This document shows positions 17,276 to 29,666 of a stretch of 64,000 nucleotides of DNA, one piece after another; the first letter of the stretch is position 1, and every line of letters starts with the position of its first letter. This stretch comes from Stutzerimonas stutzeri (GTDB lineage Bacteria > Pseudomonadota > Gammaproteobacteria > Pseudomonadales > Pseudomonadaceae): contig DGLA01000010.1 in the NCBI GenBank assembly GCA_002387205.1, positions 434,438-498,437 of the forward strand, written 5' to 3'. The position numbers were made by a program, and so were the translations under genes. The notes beneath the pieces were generated by a model that ran no database searches, was not told the DNA's origin, and saw nothing but the letters and a program-made list of their open reading frames with translations.

Positions 17276-18104
17276 AACGATCGCTGCCAATATCCGTCAG
17301 CACATTGCTGGCCGGGTGGCTGAGCGGTCCCAGCAGGGCCTACGAGTTCCTGGTCTTGCAGTCATTCTGGTCGGGACTGATCCGGCCTCCCAGGTGTATG
17401 TGGCGCACAAGCGCAAAGACTGCGAAGAAGTAGGCTTTCGCTCTACGGCACACGACCTGTCGGCTGATACCAGTCAGGCGGACCTACTTGCGCTGATCGA
17501 TCAGTTGAACGACGACCCGCAGATAGACGGCATTCTGGTTCAGCTGCCGCTGCCGAAGCACCTCGATGCTTCGCAACTGCTTGAACGCATTCGTCCAGAC
17601 AAGGATGTGGACGGCTTTCACCCATACAACATCGGTCGGCTGGCGCAGCGCATGCCCCTGCTCCGCCCCTGCACGCCCAAAGGCATCATGGCGCTTTTAG
17701 AAAGCACGGGGGTCGACCTGCATGGACTGAATGCGGTCGTGGTGGGCGCTTCGAATATCGTTGGACGGCCTATGGCACTGGAACTGTTGCTTGCCGGTTG
17801 CACCACAACCGTGACGCACCGGTTTACCAATGACCTGGCCGACCACGTCAGACGCGCAGACCTGATCGTAGTTGCCACGGGCATCACCGGCCTGGTGAAA
17901 GGCGAATGGATCAAGCCAGGTGCGATCGTTATCGATGTGGGTATCAATCGTCAGGCCGACGGCAAGCTGGTCGGGGACGTGGAGTACGATTCGGCCGTGC
18001 AACGTGCTGGCTGGATTACGCCAGTCCCCGGCGGCGTCGGCCCAATGACCCGTGCGTGCCTGCTGGAAAACACACTTCATGCTGCGGAGCATCTGCACGC
18101 CTGA
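17250..18104 (+). CDS. folD: Bifunctional methylenetetrahydrofolate dehydrogenase/cyclohydrolase FolD
   Basis: This 284-residue cytoplasmic enzyme interconverts 5,10-methylene-, 5,10-methenyl- and 10-formyl-tetrahydrofolate with NADP, supplying one-carbon units for purines and formyl-Met-tRNA. Typical motifs are YVAHKRKDCEEVGF with the catalytic Lys, GILVQLPLPKH, the Rossmann loop VVVGASNIVGRPM and the closing PVPGGVGPMTRACL. The ATG at 17250 gives the family start MTAKLIDGKTIA, but its ribosome site is weak; the in-frame upstream extension is rejected. An intrinsic terminator follows. Confidence 0.96.
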   Translation: MTAKLIDGKTIAANIRQHIAGRVAERSQQGLRVPGLAVILVGTDPASQVYVAHKRKDCEEVGFRSTAHDLSADTSQADLLALIDQLNDDPQIDGILVQLPLPKHLDASQLLERIRPDKDVDGFHPYNIGRLAQRMPLLRPCTPKGIMALLESTGVDLHGLNAVVVGASNIVGRPMALELLLAGCTTTVTHRFTNDLADHVRRADLIVVATGITGLVKGEWIKPGAIVIDVGINRQADGKLVGDVEYDSAVQRAGWITPVPGGVGPMTRACLLENTLHAAEHLHA

Positions 18105-18120
18105 GTCCAGGCAGTTAGGG

Positions 18121-18144
18121 AACGGCACCTGCGGGTGCCGTTTT
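18121..18144 (+). terminator. Intrinsic terminator after folD
   Basis: AACGGCACC (18121-18129) pairs with GGTGCCGTT (18134-18142) around TGCG and is followed by TT and a T-rich run. Confidence 0.88.
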
Positions 18145-18174
18145 CATTTTTCGATATCAGTGTCCTGACCGTGA

Positions 18175-19914
18175 TCAGTTCTCCTTTTCCCAGGATTTGA
18201 TGAGCTCGTTGTAGCTGACCGTCTGCCCCTTCGGCTTTTCGTTTTCAAGTTTGGGCTTCGGCGCACCAGGCTGGCTCAGCCAGTATTCCGGGTCCTGCGG
18301 CTCATTTAGTTTGGGCCCGCACTGGGGCTGGACATTGGCACGCTCGAGCCGAGCCATCATCGAGTCCTGGGCTTCAGCAAGTCCATCGAGCGCTTCCTGT
18401 GGCGTCTTGTCGCCGCTCGCTGCTTCTGCGATATATTGCCACCAGAGCTGCGCAAGACGTGGATAGTCTGGCACGTTTGTTCCTGTTGGCGTCCACTGCA
18501 CACGCGCGGGACTGCGATAGAACTCGACCAGCCCACCAAGCTTCGGCGCTGCTTCGGTCATTGCATCGGAGTTGATATCCGACTCACGAATTGGCGTCAG
18601 CCCCACCAGTGTCTTTTTCAGCGAAACAGTCTTCGATACGGTGAACTGCGCATAAAGCCACGCGGCCAGACGACGCTTTTCAGGTGTCGAGTTCAAAAAG
18701 GTCCAGGCCCCTGCATCCTGATAGCCAAGCTTCATGCCTTCTTCCCAATATGGTCCTTTTGGCGAAGGAGCCATCCGCCACTTGGGTGAGCCATCCTCGT
18801 TGACCACCGGCAGGCCAGGCTTGGTCATGTCCGCCGTGAAGGCGGTATACCAGAAGATCTGCTGGGCAATGTTGCCCTGCGCTGGAACCGGACCCGATTC
18901 TGAAAAGGTCATCCCCTGCGCTTCCGGCGGCGCGTATTCGCGCATCCAGTCGACATATTTCTGCGTTGCAAAAACGGCGGCAGGTCCATTGGTGGCGCCG
19001 CCGCGGGATACGCTCGAGCCTACCGGTTGACAGTCCTCGACGCGTATACCCCACTCATCGACGGGCAGCCCGTTTGGCAGTCCCCTGTCGCCTGCCCCCG
19101 CCATGGAAAACCATGCATCTGTGAAGCGCCATCCCAGGGATGGGTCTTTCTTTCCGTAGTCCATGTGCCCATAGACGCGATTACCGTCGATTTCCTTAAC
19201 GTGTTTAGAGAAAAACTCCGCAATGTCCTCATAGGCGGACCAATTCACCGGAACACCAAGCTCGTAACCGTAACGCTCCTTGAATTGCTGCTTCAGTTCG
19301 GGACGTTCGAACCAGTCGGCGCGGAACCAATAGAGATTGGCGAACTGCTGAACGGGCAGCTGATAGACCTTGCCGTCCGGCCCGGTCGTAAAAGAGATGC
19401 CGATGAAGTCATCAAGATCAAGCGTGGGCAGCGTGTAATCCTTGGCCTCGCCTTTGATCATGTCGCTGATCGCTACCGCTTTGCCGTAGCGAAAGTGGGT
19501 GCCGATCAGGTCGGAATCGTTGATGTAACCGTCATAGATGTTTTTCCCCGACTGCATCTGTGTTTGCAATTTTTCGACCACATCACCCTCTTGCATCAGG
19601 TCATGACGCAGGCGTATGCCGGTTATCTCGCTGAACGCCCTTGCCAGGGTTTTCGATTCATATTCGTGCGTGGTGATGGTTTCAGACGCCACGTTGATTT
19701 CCATGCCCCGGAACGGTTCAGCAGCCTTAATAAACCAGCGAAGCTCCTCCATTTGCCGCTCCGGTGAGAGCGTAGACGGGTTGAACTCGGACTCGACCCA
19801 CTTCTTCGCCGCGTCTTCATAAGCGTCTGCCCACGCCGCTCCGGTCAATCCGGACAACGTCAGCAGGGCCGTGAGCGCCATGCCGTGTCGGGTGTTGTTT
19901 TTGTTGTTGAACAT
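18175..19914 (-). CDS. glpV: ABC transporter substrate-binding protein, GlpV-type (glycerol?)
   Basis: This 579-residue periplasmic binding protein has a signal peptide (MALTALLTLSGLTGAAWA, cleavage near residue 29) and a start at 19914 behind a near-perfect AGGAGGTG site. It belongs to the large family 1 binding proteins found with the GlpSTPQV glycerol importer of rhizobia: same gene order, same unusual two-ATPase arrangement and same DUF2160 neighbour. Glycerol is therefore the best guess, but a different polyol or alcohol is possible. The C-terminal half carries a long extension with Pro/Lys-rich end. It is the last gene of the operon. Confidence 0.8.
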   Translation of the reverse strand: MFNNKNNTRHGMALTALLTLSGLTGAAWADAYEDAAKKWVESEFNPSTLSPERQMEELRWFIKAAEPFRGMEINVASETITTHEYESKTLARAFSEITGIRLRHDLMQEGDVVEKLQTQMQSGKNIYDGYINDSDLIGTHFRYGKAVAISDMIKGEAKDYTLPTLDLDDFIGISFTTGPDGKVYQLPVQQFANLYWFRADWFERPELKQQFKERYGYELGVPVNWSAYEDIAEFFSKHVKEIDGNRVYGHMDYGKKDPSLGWRFTDAWFSMAGAGDRGLPNGLPVDEWGIRVEDCQPVGSSVSRGGATNGPAAVFATQKYVDWMREYAPPEAQGMTFSESGPVPAQGNIAQQIFWYTAFTADMTKPGLPVVNEDGSPKWRMAPSPKGPYWEEGMKLGYQDAGAWTFLNSTPEKRRLAAWLYAQFTVSKTVSLKKTLVGLTPIRESDINSDAMTEAAPKLGGLVEFYRSPARVQWTPTGTNVPDYPRLAQLWWQYIAEAASGDKTPQEALDGLAEAQDSMMARLERANVQPQCGPKLNEPQDPEYWLSQPGAPKPKLENEKPKGQTVSYNELIKSWEKEN

Positions 19915-19955
19915 ACACACCTCCTTTGGGTTTTTTTCAGGCTGAGCCAGACGGT

Positions 19956-20228
19956 TCAGCCCCAGCGCATCACTGCAAACAACCAGACGAGAGACAGCGC
20001 GGACGCTATCCAGATGCTCCAGTCGGTCAGGCCTATCAACAACAGATGCCAATAAGCGCTGCCCAGAAGTCCGATGAACAACCGATCGCCCCGCGTCGTG
20101 ACGAGGGGTAGAAAACCTTTGCGGGGCACGCAAGGGCGTTTCAGCTCCCAGGCGCCCATGACGGCCAGCATCAGGCCAATGGCGGCGAAGAACGCGGCAG
20201 TCGGGGTGGTCCAGGCCATCCAGTTCAT
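19956..20228 (-). CDS. DUF2160 small membrane protein of the GlpSTPQV-type operon
   Basis: This 90-residue protein has three predicted membrane helices (about 9-27, 52-70 and 72-88). It matches the DUF2160 family, which is almost always encoded between the permease and the binding protein in this type of ABC operon. Its role is unknown; a permease accessory subunit is a reasonable inference. The start at 20228 lies 10 bases after the glpQ stop, and the glpV start follows 41 bases downstream. Confidence 0.78.
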   Translation of the reverse strand: MNWMAWTTPTAAFFAAIGLMLAVMGAWELKRPCVPRKGFLPLVTTRGDRLFIGLLGSAYWHLLLIGLTDWSIWIASALSLVWLFAVMRWG

Positions 20229-20238
20229 CACAGCGCTC

Positions 20239-21039
<801 letters not shown>

Positions 21040-21049
21040 GGACCGGGCC

Positions 21050-21912
<863 letters not shown>

Positions 21913-21916
<4 letters not shown>

Positions 21917-23007
21917 GGCAACGCCTCCACCAGTCGATCATCGGCATAAAGCATCAACCACTGCGCGGGAAAGGTGACCCAGGCCCGACCCTGCGGCACC
22001 TGGTGGTCTTCCGGAAGGCGTGCCTTGAGCAGCGCGCCCTGCAGGCGAACGCTCAAGATCTTGTAAGTGCCAAGGTCCTCGATGTTCACAACCTCGGCCC
22101 GCATACCGCCAGCCGTCTCGTCCGTGACCTGTACGAACTCCGGGCGAATACCAAGCTGAAGGCGTTTGCCGAGCAGCGATGGCAGGCGCCGGGCAAGTGC
22201 TTCTGCCAGAGCGATGGGCTGCTCGCCGAACATCAGGCGTTCGCCCTGGAGGCGGACATCCATCAGGTTCATTCCGGGACTGCCTACGAAGAATCCGACA
22301 AAGGTATGTTGCGGCCGCTCGAACAGCTCCCGGGGAGTGCCGAACTGAACGATTTGGCCACCATGCATCACGGCGATCTTGTCGGCGAACGTCGAAGCCT
22401 CCAGCTGATCGTGGGTCACGTAGATCATGGTGATGTTGAATTGCTCGTGGATCTGCTTGAGCTTACGTCTCAGTTTCCACTTAAGATGCGGGTCGATGAC
22501 GGTAAGTGGTTCATCGAAGAGAATCGCCGAGACGTCATCGCGCACCAGCCCTCGCCCCATCGACACCTTCTGCTTTTCATCCGCCGTCAGGTTATGAGCC
22601 TTGCGTTTGAGCAACAGTTGAAGGTCGAGCACCTCGGCGATCTCATGCACCCTGCTCTTTACCTGCACTTCGGCGATGCCCTGGTTGCGCAGCGGGAATG
22701 CAAGGTTGTCGAAGACGGTCATGGTGTCGTAAACGACAGGAAACTGGAAAACCTGTGCAATGTTGCGCTGCTCGGGTGACAGCCTGTTCACCTTGCGCGA
22801 ATCGAACAGCACCTCACCTTCCGACGGGCTGAGCAGACCTGAAATGATATTGAGCAAGGTCGACTTGCCGCATCCCGACGGCCCAAGCAGCGCGTAGGCG
22901 CCACCTTGTTCCCACACATGGTCCATCTCCCGTATCGCATAGTCAGCCGCGCTCTGTGGTTGTGCGCTATAGCTGTGGGCCAGGTTCTGCAAACGGATCT
23001 CTGCCAT
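21913..23007 (-). CDS. glpT: ABC transporter ATP-binding protein, GlpT-type
   Basis: This 364-residue ATPase has Walker A GPSGCGKSTLL (near 40), Walker B AILFDEPL and an H-loop TYVTHDQ, followed by a C-terminal TOBE/OB domain as in MalK/UgpC-type importers. The signature loop reads LTADEKQKVSMGR instead of LSGGQ, a deviation also known in the rhizobial GlpT relatives. It would pair with the GlpS-type ATPase to form a heterodimeric motor. This GlpT is not the glycerol-3-phosphate antiporter of the same name. Confidence 0.82.
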
Positions 23008-23017
23008 GGCGATGTCC

Positions 23018-24100
23018 TCAGGCTTGTCGCACCGGGGCCTGGGCCAGGCGGCCGGAGGCGTTGAAGACGAACAGCTTGTGGGTTGGGATGAAGACGCGAA
23101 TGGGCGAATCAACCTGATAGTCATGAACGCCCTGCAGGTGCAGCACCAGGCTGAGATGTTCGTTGCGAACATGCAGAAAGGTTTCGGAACCGCTGATTTC
23201 GGCTAGCTCAACTGTGCAGGACACTTCCAGATCATCATCGTTGGACGGCACCAGACCGATATGGCTGGGCCGTACGCCGAAACAGTAGTTTCCCTCGTCC
23301 AACCCACGCAGGTCGGCATTCAAAGGAAAATGCATACGGTTCTGGAAGCTCACTTCGCTGGCAGCGATCTTGCCTGGCAGCAGGTTGATCGGCGGTTCGG
23401 AAAACAGCTCGGCGCTCAACATCTGACTGGGGCGGTGATACACCTCTGACGTTGGACCACTCTGGATGGCCCGGCCCTCATGCAGAATCGTGGCCGTTCC
23501 ACCCAAGGCCAGGGCTTCGTTCGGCTCGGTGGTTGCGTACACAGCGATGCTGCGCCGCGTCTTGAACAGCTCGCGCATTTCCTGGCGAAGCTCTTCTCGC
23601 AGTTTGTAATCAAGGTTGACCAGCGGCTCGTCGAAAAGGACTAGGTCGGCATCTTTAACCAGAGCGCGTGCCATGGCCGTACGCTGCTGCTGTCCACCGG
23701 ACAGCTCCAGGGGATGGCGATTCAGAAAGCCCTCGATGTGCAGCATTTCAGCGGTTTCGCGAACCTTGCGTTCTATTTCCGCCTGACCCACGCCCGTCTG
23801 ACGCAGCGGCGAGGCGATATTTTCGAAGACGCTCATGGTCGGGTAGTTGATGAACTGCTGGTACACCATCGAAACGTTCCGCTTGCGCACCGGTATGCTG
23901 GTCACATCCTCGCCGTGCATCAGGATCCGGCCCTTGCTTGGCTTGTCCAGGCCTGCCATCAGCCGCATCAGCGAGGTCTTCCCCGACAGCGTCCGGCCGA
24001 TCAGTACGTTGAACGAGCCAGGCTCGAAGCTCAGGCTTATGTCATCGATATGCAGTTGACCATCCGCCACCTTGGTGACGTGTTCCAGCGCAAGGGACAT
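23018..24100 (-). CDS. glpS: ABC transporter ATP-binding protein, GlpS-type
   Basis: This 360-residue ATPase is the first gene of the operon. Walker A reads GRTLSGKTSL, which keeps GxxxxGKT but lacks the usual central Gly-x-Gly; the signature is normal (LSGGQQQRTAMARAL) and Walker B is LVLFDEPL. Because GlpT has a normal Walker A but a degenerate signature, a heterodimer would have two unequal ATP sites (inference). A TOBE-like C domain follows. The ATG at 24100 lies about 23 bases from the predicted sigma-54 transcription start; the open frame beyond it covers the promoter and repeats and is rejected. Confidence 0.82.
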   Translation of the reverse strand: MSLALEHVTKVADGQLHIDDISLSFEPGSFNVLIGRTLSGKTSLMRLMAGLDKPSKGRILMHGEDVTSIPVRKRNVSMVYQQFINYPTMSVFENIASPLRQTGVGQAEIERKVRETAEMLHIEGFLNRHPLELSGGQQQRTAMARALVKDADLVLFDEPLVNLDYKLREELRQEMRELFKTRRSIAVYATTEPNEALALGGTATILHEGRAIQSGPTSEVYHRPSQMLSAELFSEPPINLLPGKIAASEVSFQNRMHFPLNADLRGLDEGNYCFGVRPSHIGLVPSNDDDLEVSCTVELAEISGSETFLHVRNEHLSLVLHLQGVHDYQVDSPIRVFIPTHKLFVFNASGRLAQAPVRQA

Positions 24101-24134
24101 GTCGCATCCTTGAATTGTTCTGGGAAGCAATACA

Positions 24135-24149
24135 GCGAGATTCATGCCA
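24135..24149 (-). promoter_or_regulatory. Sigma-54 (-24/-12) promoter of the glpSTPQV-type operon
   Basis: The minus strand reads TGGCATGAATCTCGC, matching TGGCACG-N4-TTGC at all but two positions with correct GG-to-GC spacing. It lies 35 bases upstream of glpS, and a sigma-54 activator gene diverges from the same spacer, which supports the call. Confidence 0.8.
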
Positions 24150-24210
24150 TAAGCAACGAACCGCTCTAGCTCGACGAACGAAGGATTCAGGCAGATTCCG
24201 GAGCGTCCAA

Positions 24211-24260
24211 ATGAACATTTCTGAACATTGACACTGAGCAGAACTGAACAAGACTGAACA
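24211..24260. repeat. Five phased CTGAACA repeats, likely activator binding sites
   Basis: Copies start at 24211 (ATGAACA), 24221, 24234 (CTGAGCA), 24244 and 24254, spaced 10, 13, 10 and 10 bases, i.e. about one helical turn. They lie 62-111 bases upstream of the -24 element, the normal place for sigma-54 enhancer sites, and just before the activator gene, which they may also control. Confidence 0.7.
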
Positions 24261-24316
24261 GGACGCTGACACGTATCAAAGCAGCGATAACAATAAAAAC
24301 ACCTGCAGAGGGCTAT

Positions 24317-26170
24317 ATGGCCGACCCCGTCCGTTCCATGACGCACCAGACGCTCATCGAGGAATCCTGGCACCGATGTGAGCGCTACGGATTGATCGCA
24401 TCGAGCCTGCCGAGCTTCGATCAGCTCGACGAGGAAGACTTCAGCACAATGCTTGAATGCCAGCGGAGCCTGGTGCAGACCACCCAAAGGGAAGTGCTGC
24501 CCTATTACGAAAACATTCTGGCTAACTCGAACTGCCTGATCCTGCTGGCCAACAGCAGCGGTCAGTTGCTGGAATCTTGGGGAGATCGACGCTTCGTCGA
24601 GCCAGTGCAGCGCAGGGGCTTCCTACCCGGCGCAAGCTGGGTGGAGCGCAACACCGGCACCAACGCCATTGGTACGGCACTCGCCAGCAGGCAGGCAGTG
24701 CACATTCAGCGCGACGAACATTTCCTCAAAGCCAATCGATATCTGTCCGGCGCGGCCTCGCCGATCTTCGATGCGCAACGAAATCTGATCGCAGTCCTCG
24801 ATGTGTCGAGCGATAGCTATCTACCGCCTTCCCATACGCTGGGGATGGTCAAGATGATGAGCCAGTCGGTGGAAAATCGACTGATCGTCGATCTCTTTCA
24901 GGACGATTTCTTCCAGCTCACCTTCAATACCAGTCAGGACAACCTCGATAGCCAATGGGCCGGCCTGGTGATGTTCGATGAAACAGGGATGGTCGTCTCT
25001 GCGAATCGTCGCGCTGACAGCCTGCTCGGCATCCTGTTGAGCCACGCACGCATCGACAGCTTGTTTGACGTGCCCCTGCTACAGCTCATCAACCAACCCG
25101 AGAACCAGCCAATCCTGCTGCGGGCAATGGGGCGGCACAGGTTTCACGGCACGGTTGGGCAACCTCGGACCACGCGCATTCGGGCGCGCGATTTTCGCCC
25201 CGCAACCGAACCGGCGGCTGTGTCTGCAAAGGATGAGCAGCTTGATCCGCAGGTAGAGAAGATTACCAGCCAGGCCCTAAGAATGCTGGAGAGGGACATC
25301 CCGGTGGTGATCCACGGCGAAACCGGTGTGGGAAAGGAATACCTGGTAAAGGCGTTGCATGCCGCCAGTTCACGCGCGTCGGCGGCGCTGGTTGCGGTGA
25401 ACTGCGCAGCCATTCCAAGCGAGCTCATCGAGTCGGAGCTGTTTGGCTATGAAAAAGGCGCATTTACCGGCGCTCACCATAGAGGCAGCACCGGCTTGAT
25501 CCGCAAGGCAGACAAAGGCGTGCTGTTTCTCGATGAAATAGGCGATATGCCGGCCAAGTTGCAGGCGCGGCTGTTGCGTGTACTACAGGACCGCTGCGTG
25601 CAGCCTCTCGGTGGCGGCGAGCCATTCCCGGTCGATTTCCGCCTGATCTGTGCAACAAACAAGTCGCTGCGCGATGAGGTGGAAGCCGGGCGCTTCCGAC
25701 AGGATCTGTTCTATCGCGTTAGTGGCTTCAGTGCCGAAATACCCCCGTTGCACGACCGGGCTGACAAGCAGTTGCTCTTCCAGCGCATCTGGGAACAGCA
25801 CCGCGAGCCGCAGCAGTGGGCTGGGTTGAGCAACGAGGTGCAACGCCTGTTCGATCGCCACCCCTGGCCTGGCAACGTACGGCAGCTCAGTAGTGTGCTG
25901 CAGGTTGCACTCGCCATGGCAGACGATCAACTGATCAGGCCAGAACACCTGCCGGAAGACTTTTTCAGAGACCTGGAAAACGACCGTGACGACAACCGTC
26001 CCTTCAGGGCGCCAAGGCCGGCCGCCCCGCCTTCGTTCGAGCCGAAACAAGGGTTGCGTGATCAGCTAGAAGCCTGTCGTGGCAACGTTTCGCACCTGGC
26101 CAGACGACTGGGCGTCAGCCGCAACACCCTGTACAAGCGCCTGCGTAACGAAGGGCTTTATCCAACATGA
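24317..26170 (+). CDS. Sigma-54-dependent transcriptional activator, AcoR-like
   Basis: This 617-residue enhancer-binding protein has a GAF-type sensor region (about 75-165), a PAS-like stretch (about 205-270), a central AAA+ domain (about 310-535) and a C-terminal Fis-type helix-turn-helix (GNVSHLARRLGVSRNTLYKRL). Walker A is GETGVGKE (near 334) and the sigma-54 contact loop GAFTGA is intact (near 381), so it should activate. There is no receiver domain, so a small molecule bound by the GAF/PAS part is the likely signal. It diverges from the ABC operon, and the phased repeats between them make it the probable activator of that operon. Confidence 0.9.
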   Translation: MADPVRSMTHQTLIEESWHRCERYGLIASSLPSFDQLDEEDFSTMLECQRSLVQTTQREVLPYYENILANSNCLILLANSSGQLLESWGDRRFVEPVQRRGFLPGASWVERNTGTNAIGTALASRQAVHIQRDEHFLKANRYLSGAASPIFDAQRNLIAVLDVSSDSYLPPSHTLGMVKMMSQSVENRLIVDLFQDDFFQLTFNTSQDNLDSQWAGLVMFDETGMVVSANRRADSLLGILLSHARIDSLFDVPLLQLINQPENQPILLRAMGRHRFHGTVGQPRTTRIRARDFRPATEPAAVSAKDEQLDPQVEKITSQALRMLERDIPVVIHGETGVGKEYLVKALHAASSRASAALVAVNCAAIPSELIESELFGYEKGAFTGAHHRGSTGLIRKADKGVLFLDEIGDMPAKLQARLLRVLQDRCVQPLGGGEPFPVDFRLICATNKSLRDEVEAGRFRQDLFYRVSGFSAEIPPLHDRADKQLLFQRIWEQHREPQQWAGLSNEVQRLFDRHPWPGNVRQLSSVLQVALAMADDQLIRPEHLPEDFFRDLENDRDDNRPFRAPRPAAPPSFEPKQGLRDQLEACRGNVSHLARRLGVSRNTLYKRLRNEGLYPT

Positions 26171-26324
26171 TGCATGCCGGGCATGACCAGCGCTTGTGCG
26201 CGGCTATGCGAAGGTTGTGCAGCTCGGAGAGTTGACTCGTTTGGAGCGGTCTGGAGGTGGCACAAAGCGCGCCGGCCCTAAAAGCGAAAGGCCGCACAAG
26301 GCGATCTTCAGCAGCTGCACTCGG

Positions 26325-27707
<1,383 letters not shown>

Positions 27708-27805
27708 CGGTAGTCCTTCAGTAACGACTCTCAAACGGCATGATGTTCAGGTGCCTCGCTCTGTGGCGAGAAGCTCCGTCCTGATTGCCAGGCATTTGCA
27801 ATCGC

Positions 27806-29473
27806 TCATTGCCCCCAGGAGTCGCGCAAGGTCACAGTGCGGTTGAATACCGGTGCGCCGGGCTTGCTGTCCATGCGATCGACACAGAAGTAGCCCTCAC
27901 GCTCGAACTGGAAACGGTCCTCCGCTTCGACACTTGCCAGAGAAGGTTCGGCGCGGCACCCCTGGAGCACCACCAGCGAGTCGGGGTTGATGTTGTCCAG
28001 AAAGCTGCCGCCCTCCTCGTCCTTCTCGGGATTGGCTGAACGGAACAGCCGATCGTACAGGCGCACCTCACACTCGATACTCTGCTCGGCCGGCACCCAG
28101 TGGATCACGCCCTTGACCTTCCGGCCTTCGGGATTCTTGCCAAGCGTGTCGGGATCGTAGGAGCAGCGCAGTTCGGTCACATTGCCCTCTGCATCCTTGA
28201 TCGCCTCGTCGGCACGGATCACGTAGCTTCCGCGCAGGCGCACCTCACCATTGGGCTCCAGACGCTTGAAGCCCTTCGGCGGGCTTTCTTCGTAATCACC
28301 TGCGTCGATATAGATCTCCCGGGAAAACGGCAGCTGACGCACACCCATGTCCTGCTTTGGATGACGAGGCAGCTCCAGATTCTCGACCTGACCTTCCGGA
28401 TAGTTGGTAATCACTACCTTCAACGGCTTGAGCACGCACATGGCACGTGGTGCATTGGCGTCCAGGTCTTCGCGGATGGCAAACTCGAGCATCCCCACAT
28501 CTACCACGCCACCGGCACGGTTGACTCCGATCATGTCGCAGAAGGCACGAATCGAGGAAGGCGTATAACCCCGACGCCGGTAGCCGCTCAAGGTCGACAT
28601 GCGCGGATCGTCCCAGCCGCTGACGTGTTTTTCGTCCACCAGCTGCTTGAGCTTGCGTTTGCTGGTGATTGTGTAGTTCAGGTTGAGCCGGGCAAATTCG
28701 TACTGCCGCGGACGGGCCGGAACCGGCAGATTCTCCAGAAACCATTCGTAGAGCGGGCGGTGGTCCTCGAATTCCAGCGTGCAGATCGAGTGTGTCACCC
28801 CTTCGAGGGCATCGGACTGGCCATGAGTGAAATCGTAGCTGGGGTAAATGCACCAGTCGTTGCCGGTCTGGTGGTGATGAGCATGACGAATGCGATACAG
28901 GATCGGATCACGCAGGTTCATGTTCGGTGAAGCCATGTCGATCTTGGCTCGCAGCGCACGAGCACCATCCGGAAACTCTCCGGCCTTCATGCGTGCGAAC
29001 AGGTCAAGGTTCTCATCGACCGGGCGATCCCGGAACGGGCTGTTCTTGCCTGGTTCGGTCAGGCTGCCGCGGTATTCCCGGGCCTGTTCGGGTGTCAGAT
29101 CGCAAACATAGGCCTTGCCAGCCTTGATCAGCTCGACAGCCCAGTCATGCAATTGACCAAAATAGTTGGACGCGTAACGTTCTTCGCCCGCCCATTGAAA
29201 ACCGAGCCACTGAACATCGCTCTTGATCGCATCGATGTATTCCTGGTCTTCCTTGGCCGGATTGGTGTCGTCGAAGCGCAGATTGCACTCGCCCCCGAAC
29301 TCCTTGGCCAACCCAAAATTCAGGCAGATCGACTTGGCATGGCCTATGTGCAGGTAGCCATTGGGCTCCGGCGGGAAGCGCGTGACGATCTTGGCATGCT
29401 TGCCGGAGTCCAGGTCAGCCTGGACAATCGGGCGGAGAAAATTGGTGGCTGCGGTAGTCTCAGGCTTGCTCAT
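27806..29473 (-). CDS. glnS: Glutaminyl-tRNA synthetase
   Basis: This 555-residue class I synthetase has the HIGH box in PNGYLHIGHAKS (near 40) and a KMSKS-like loop read here as TSKRKLKQL, with Thr where E. coli has Met. The catalytic Rossmann fold is followed by the two anticodon-binding beta-barrels (from about residue 340). The ATG at 29473 gives MSKPETTAATNFLRP, typical for the genus. Its presence means Gln-tRNA is made directly rather than by GatCAB transamidation. Confidence 0.96.
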   Translation of the reverse strand: MSKPETTAATNFLRPIVQADLDSGKHAKIVTRFPPEPNGYLHIGHAKSICLNFGLAKEFGGECNLRFDDTNPAKEDQEYIDAIKSDVQWLGFQWAGEERYASNYFGQLHDWAVELIKAGKAYVCDLTPEQAREYRGSLTEPGKNSPFRDRPVDENLDLFARMKAGEFPDGARALRAKIDMASPNMNLRDPILYRIRHAHHHQTGNDWCIYPSYDFTHGQSDALEGVTHSICTLEFEDHRPLYEWFLENLPVPARPRQYEFARLNLNYTITSKRKLKQLVDEKHVSGWDDPRMSTLSGYRRRGYTPSSIRAFCDMIGVNRAGGVVDVGMLEFAIREDLDANAPRAMCVLKPLKVVITNYPEGQVENLELPRHPKQDMGVRQLPFSREIYIDAGDYEESPPKGFKRLEPNGEVRLRGSYVIRADEAIKDAEGNVTELRCSYDPDTLGKNPEGRKVKGVIHWVPAEQSIECEVRLYDRLFRSANPEKDEEGGSFLDNINPDSLVVLQGCRAEPSLASVEAEDRFQFEREGYFCVDRMDSKPGAPVFNRTVTLRDSWGQ

Positions 29474-29666
29474 GGTGTCCTTAACGATCTGTGAGTGCGT
29501 GCCCCAGGGTAGGCCCGCCAAATCAAAGCGCCTATCATAGCGGACCCGTCAACCCCCTGACAGAGCAAAGCGCGCGCCGTAGCGCTCTGCCGCCGTGGTC
29601 CATTCCGTTGCCGCGCCACCCTGTTACAAGGCACGGTTCACCCTATCCATTTCAGGAAGGTTTCCA

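Noticed and set aside
24211..24260. CRISPR-like array of CTGAACA
   Set aside because: Units are only 7 bases with 3-6 base spacers, and no cas genes exist. They fit activator sites.
24101..24487. N-terminal extension of glpS
   Set aside because: The open frame covers the sigma-54 promoter and repeats, and the extra residues match nothing in ABC ATPases.
26221..26300. TGGCAC at about 26257 as a second sigma-54 promoter
   Set aside because: The -12 part reads GCGC rather than TTGC, and it would point into the 3' end of cysS on the opposite strand with no gene to drive.
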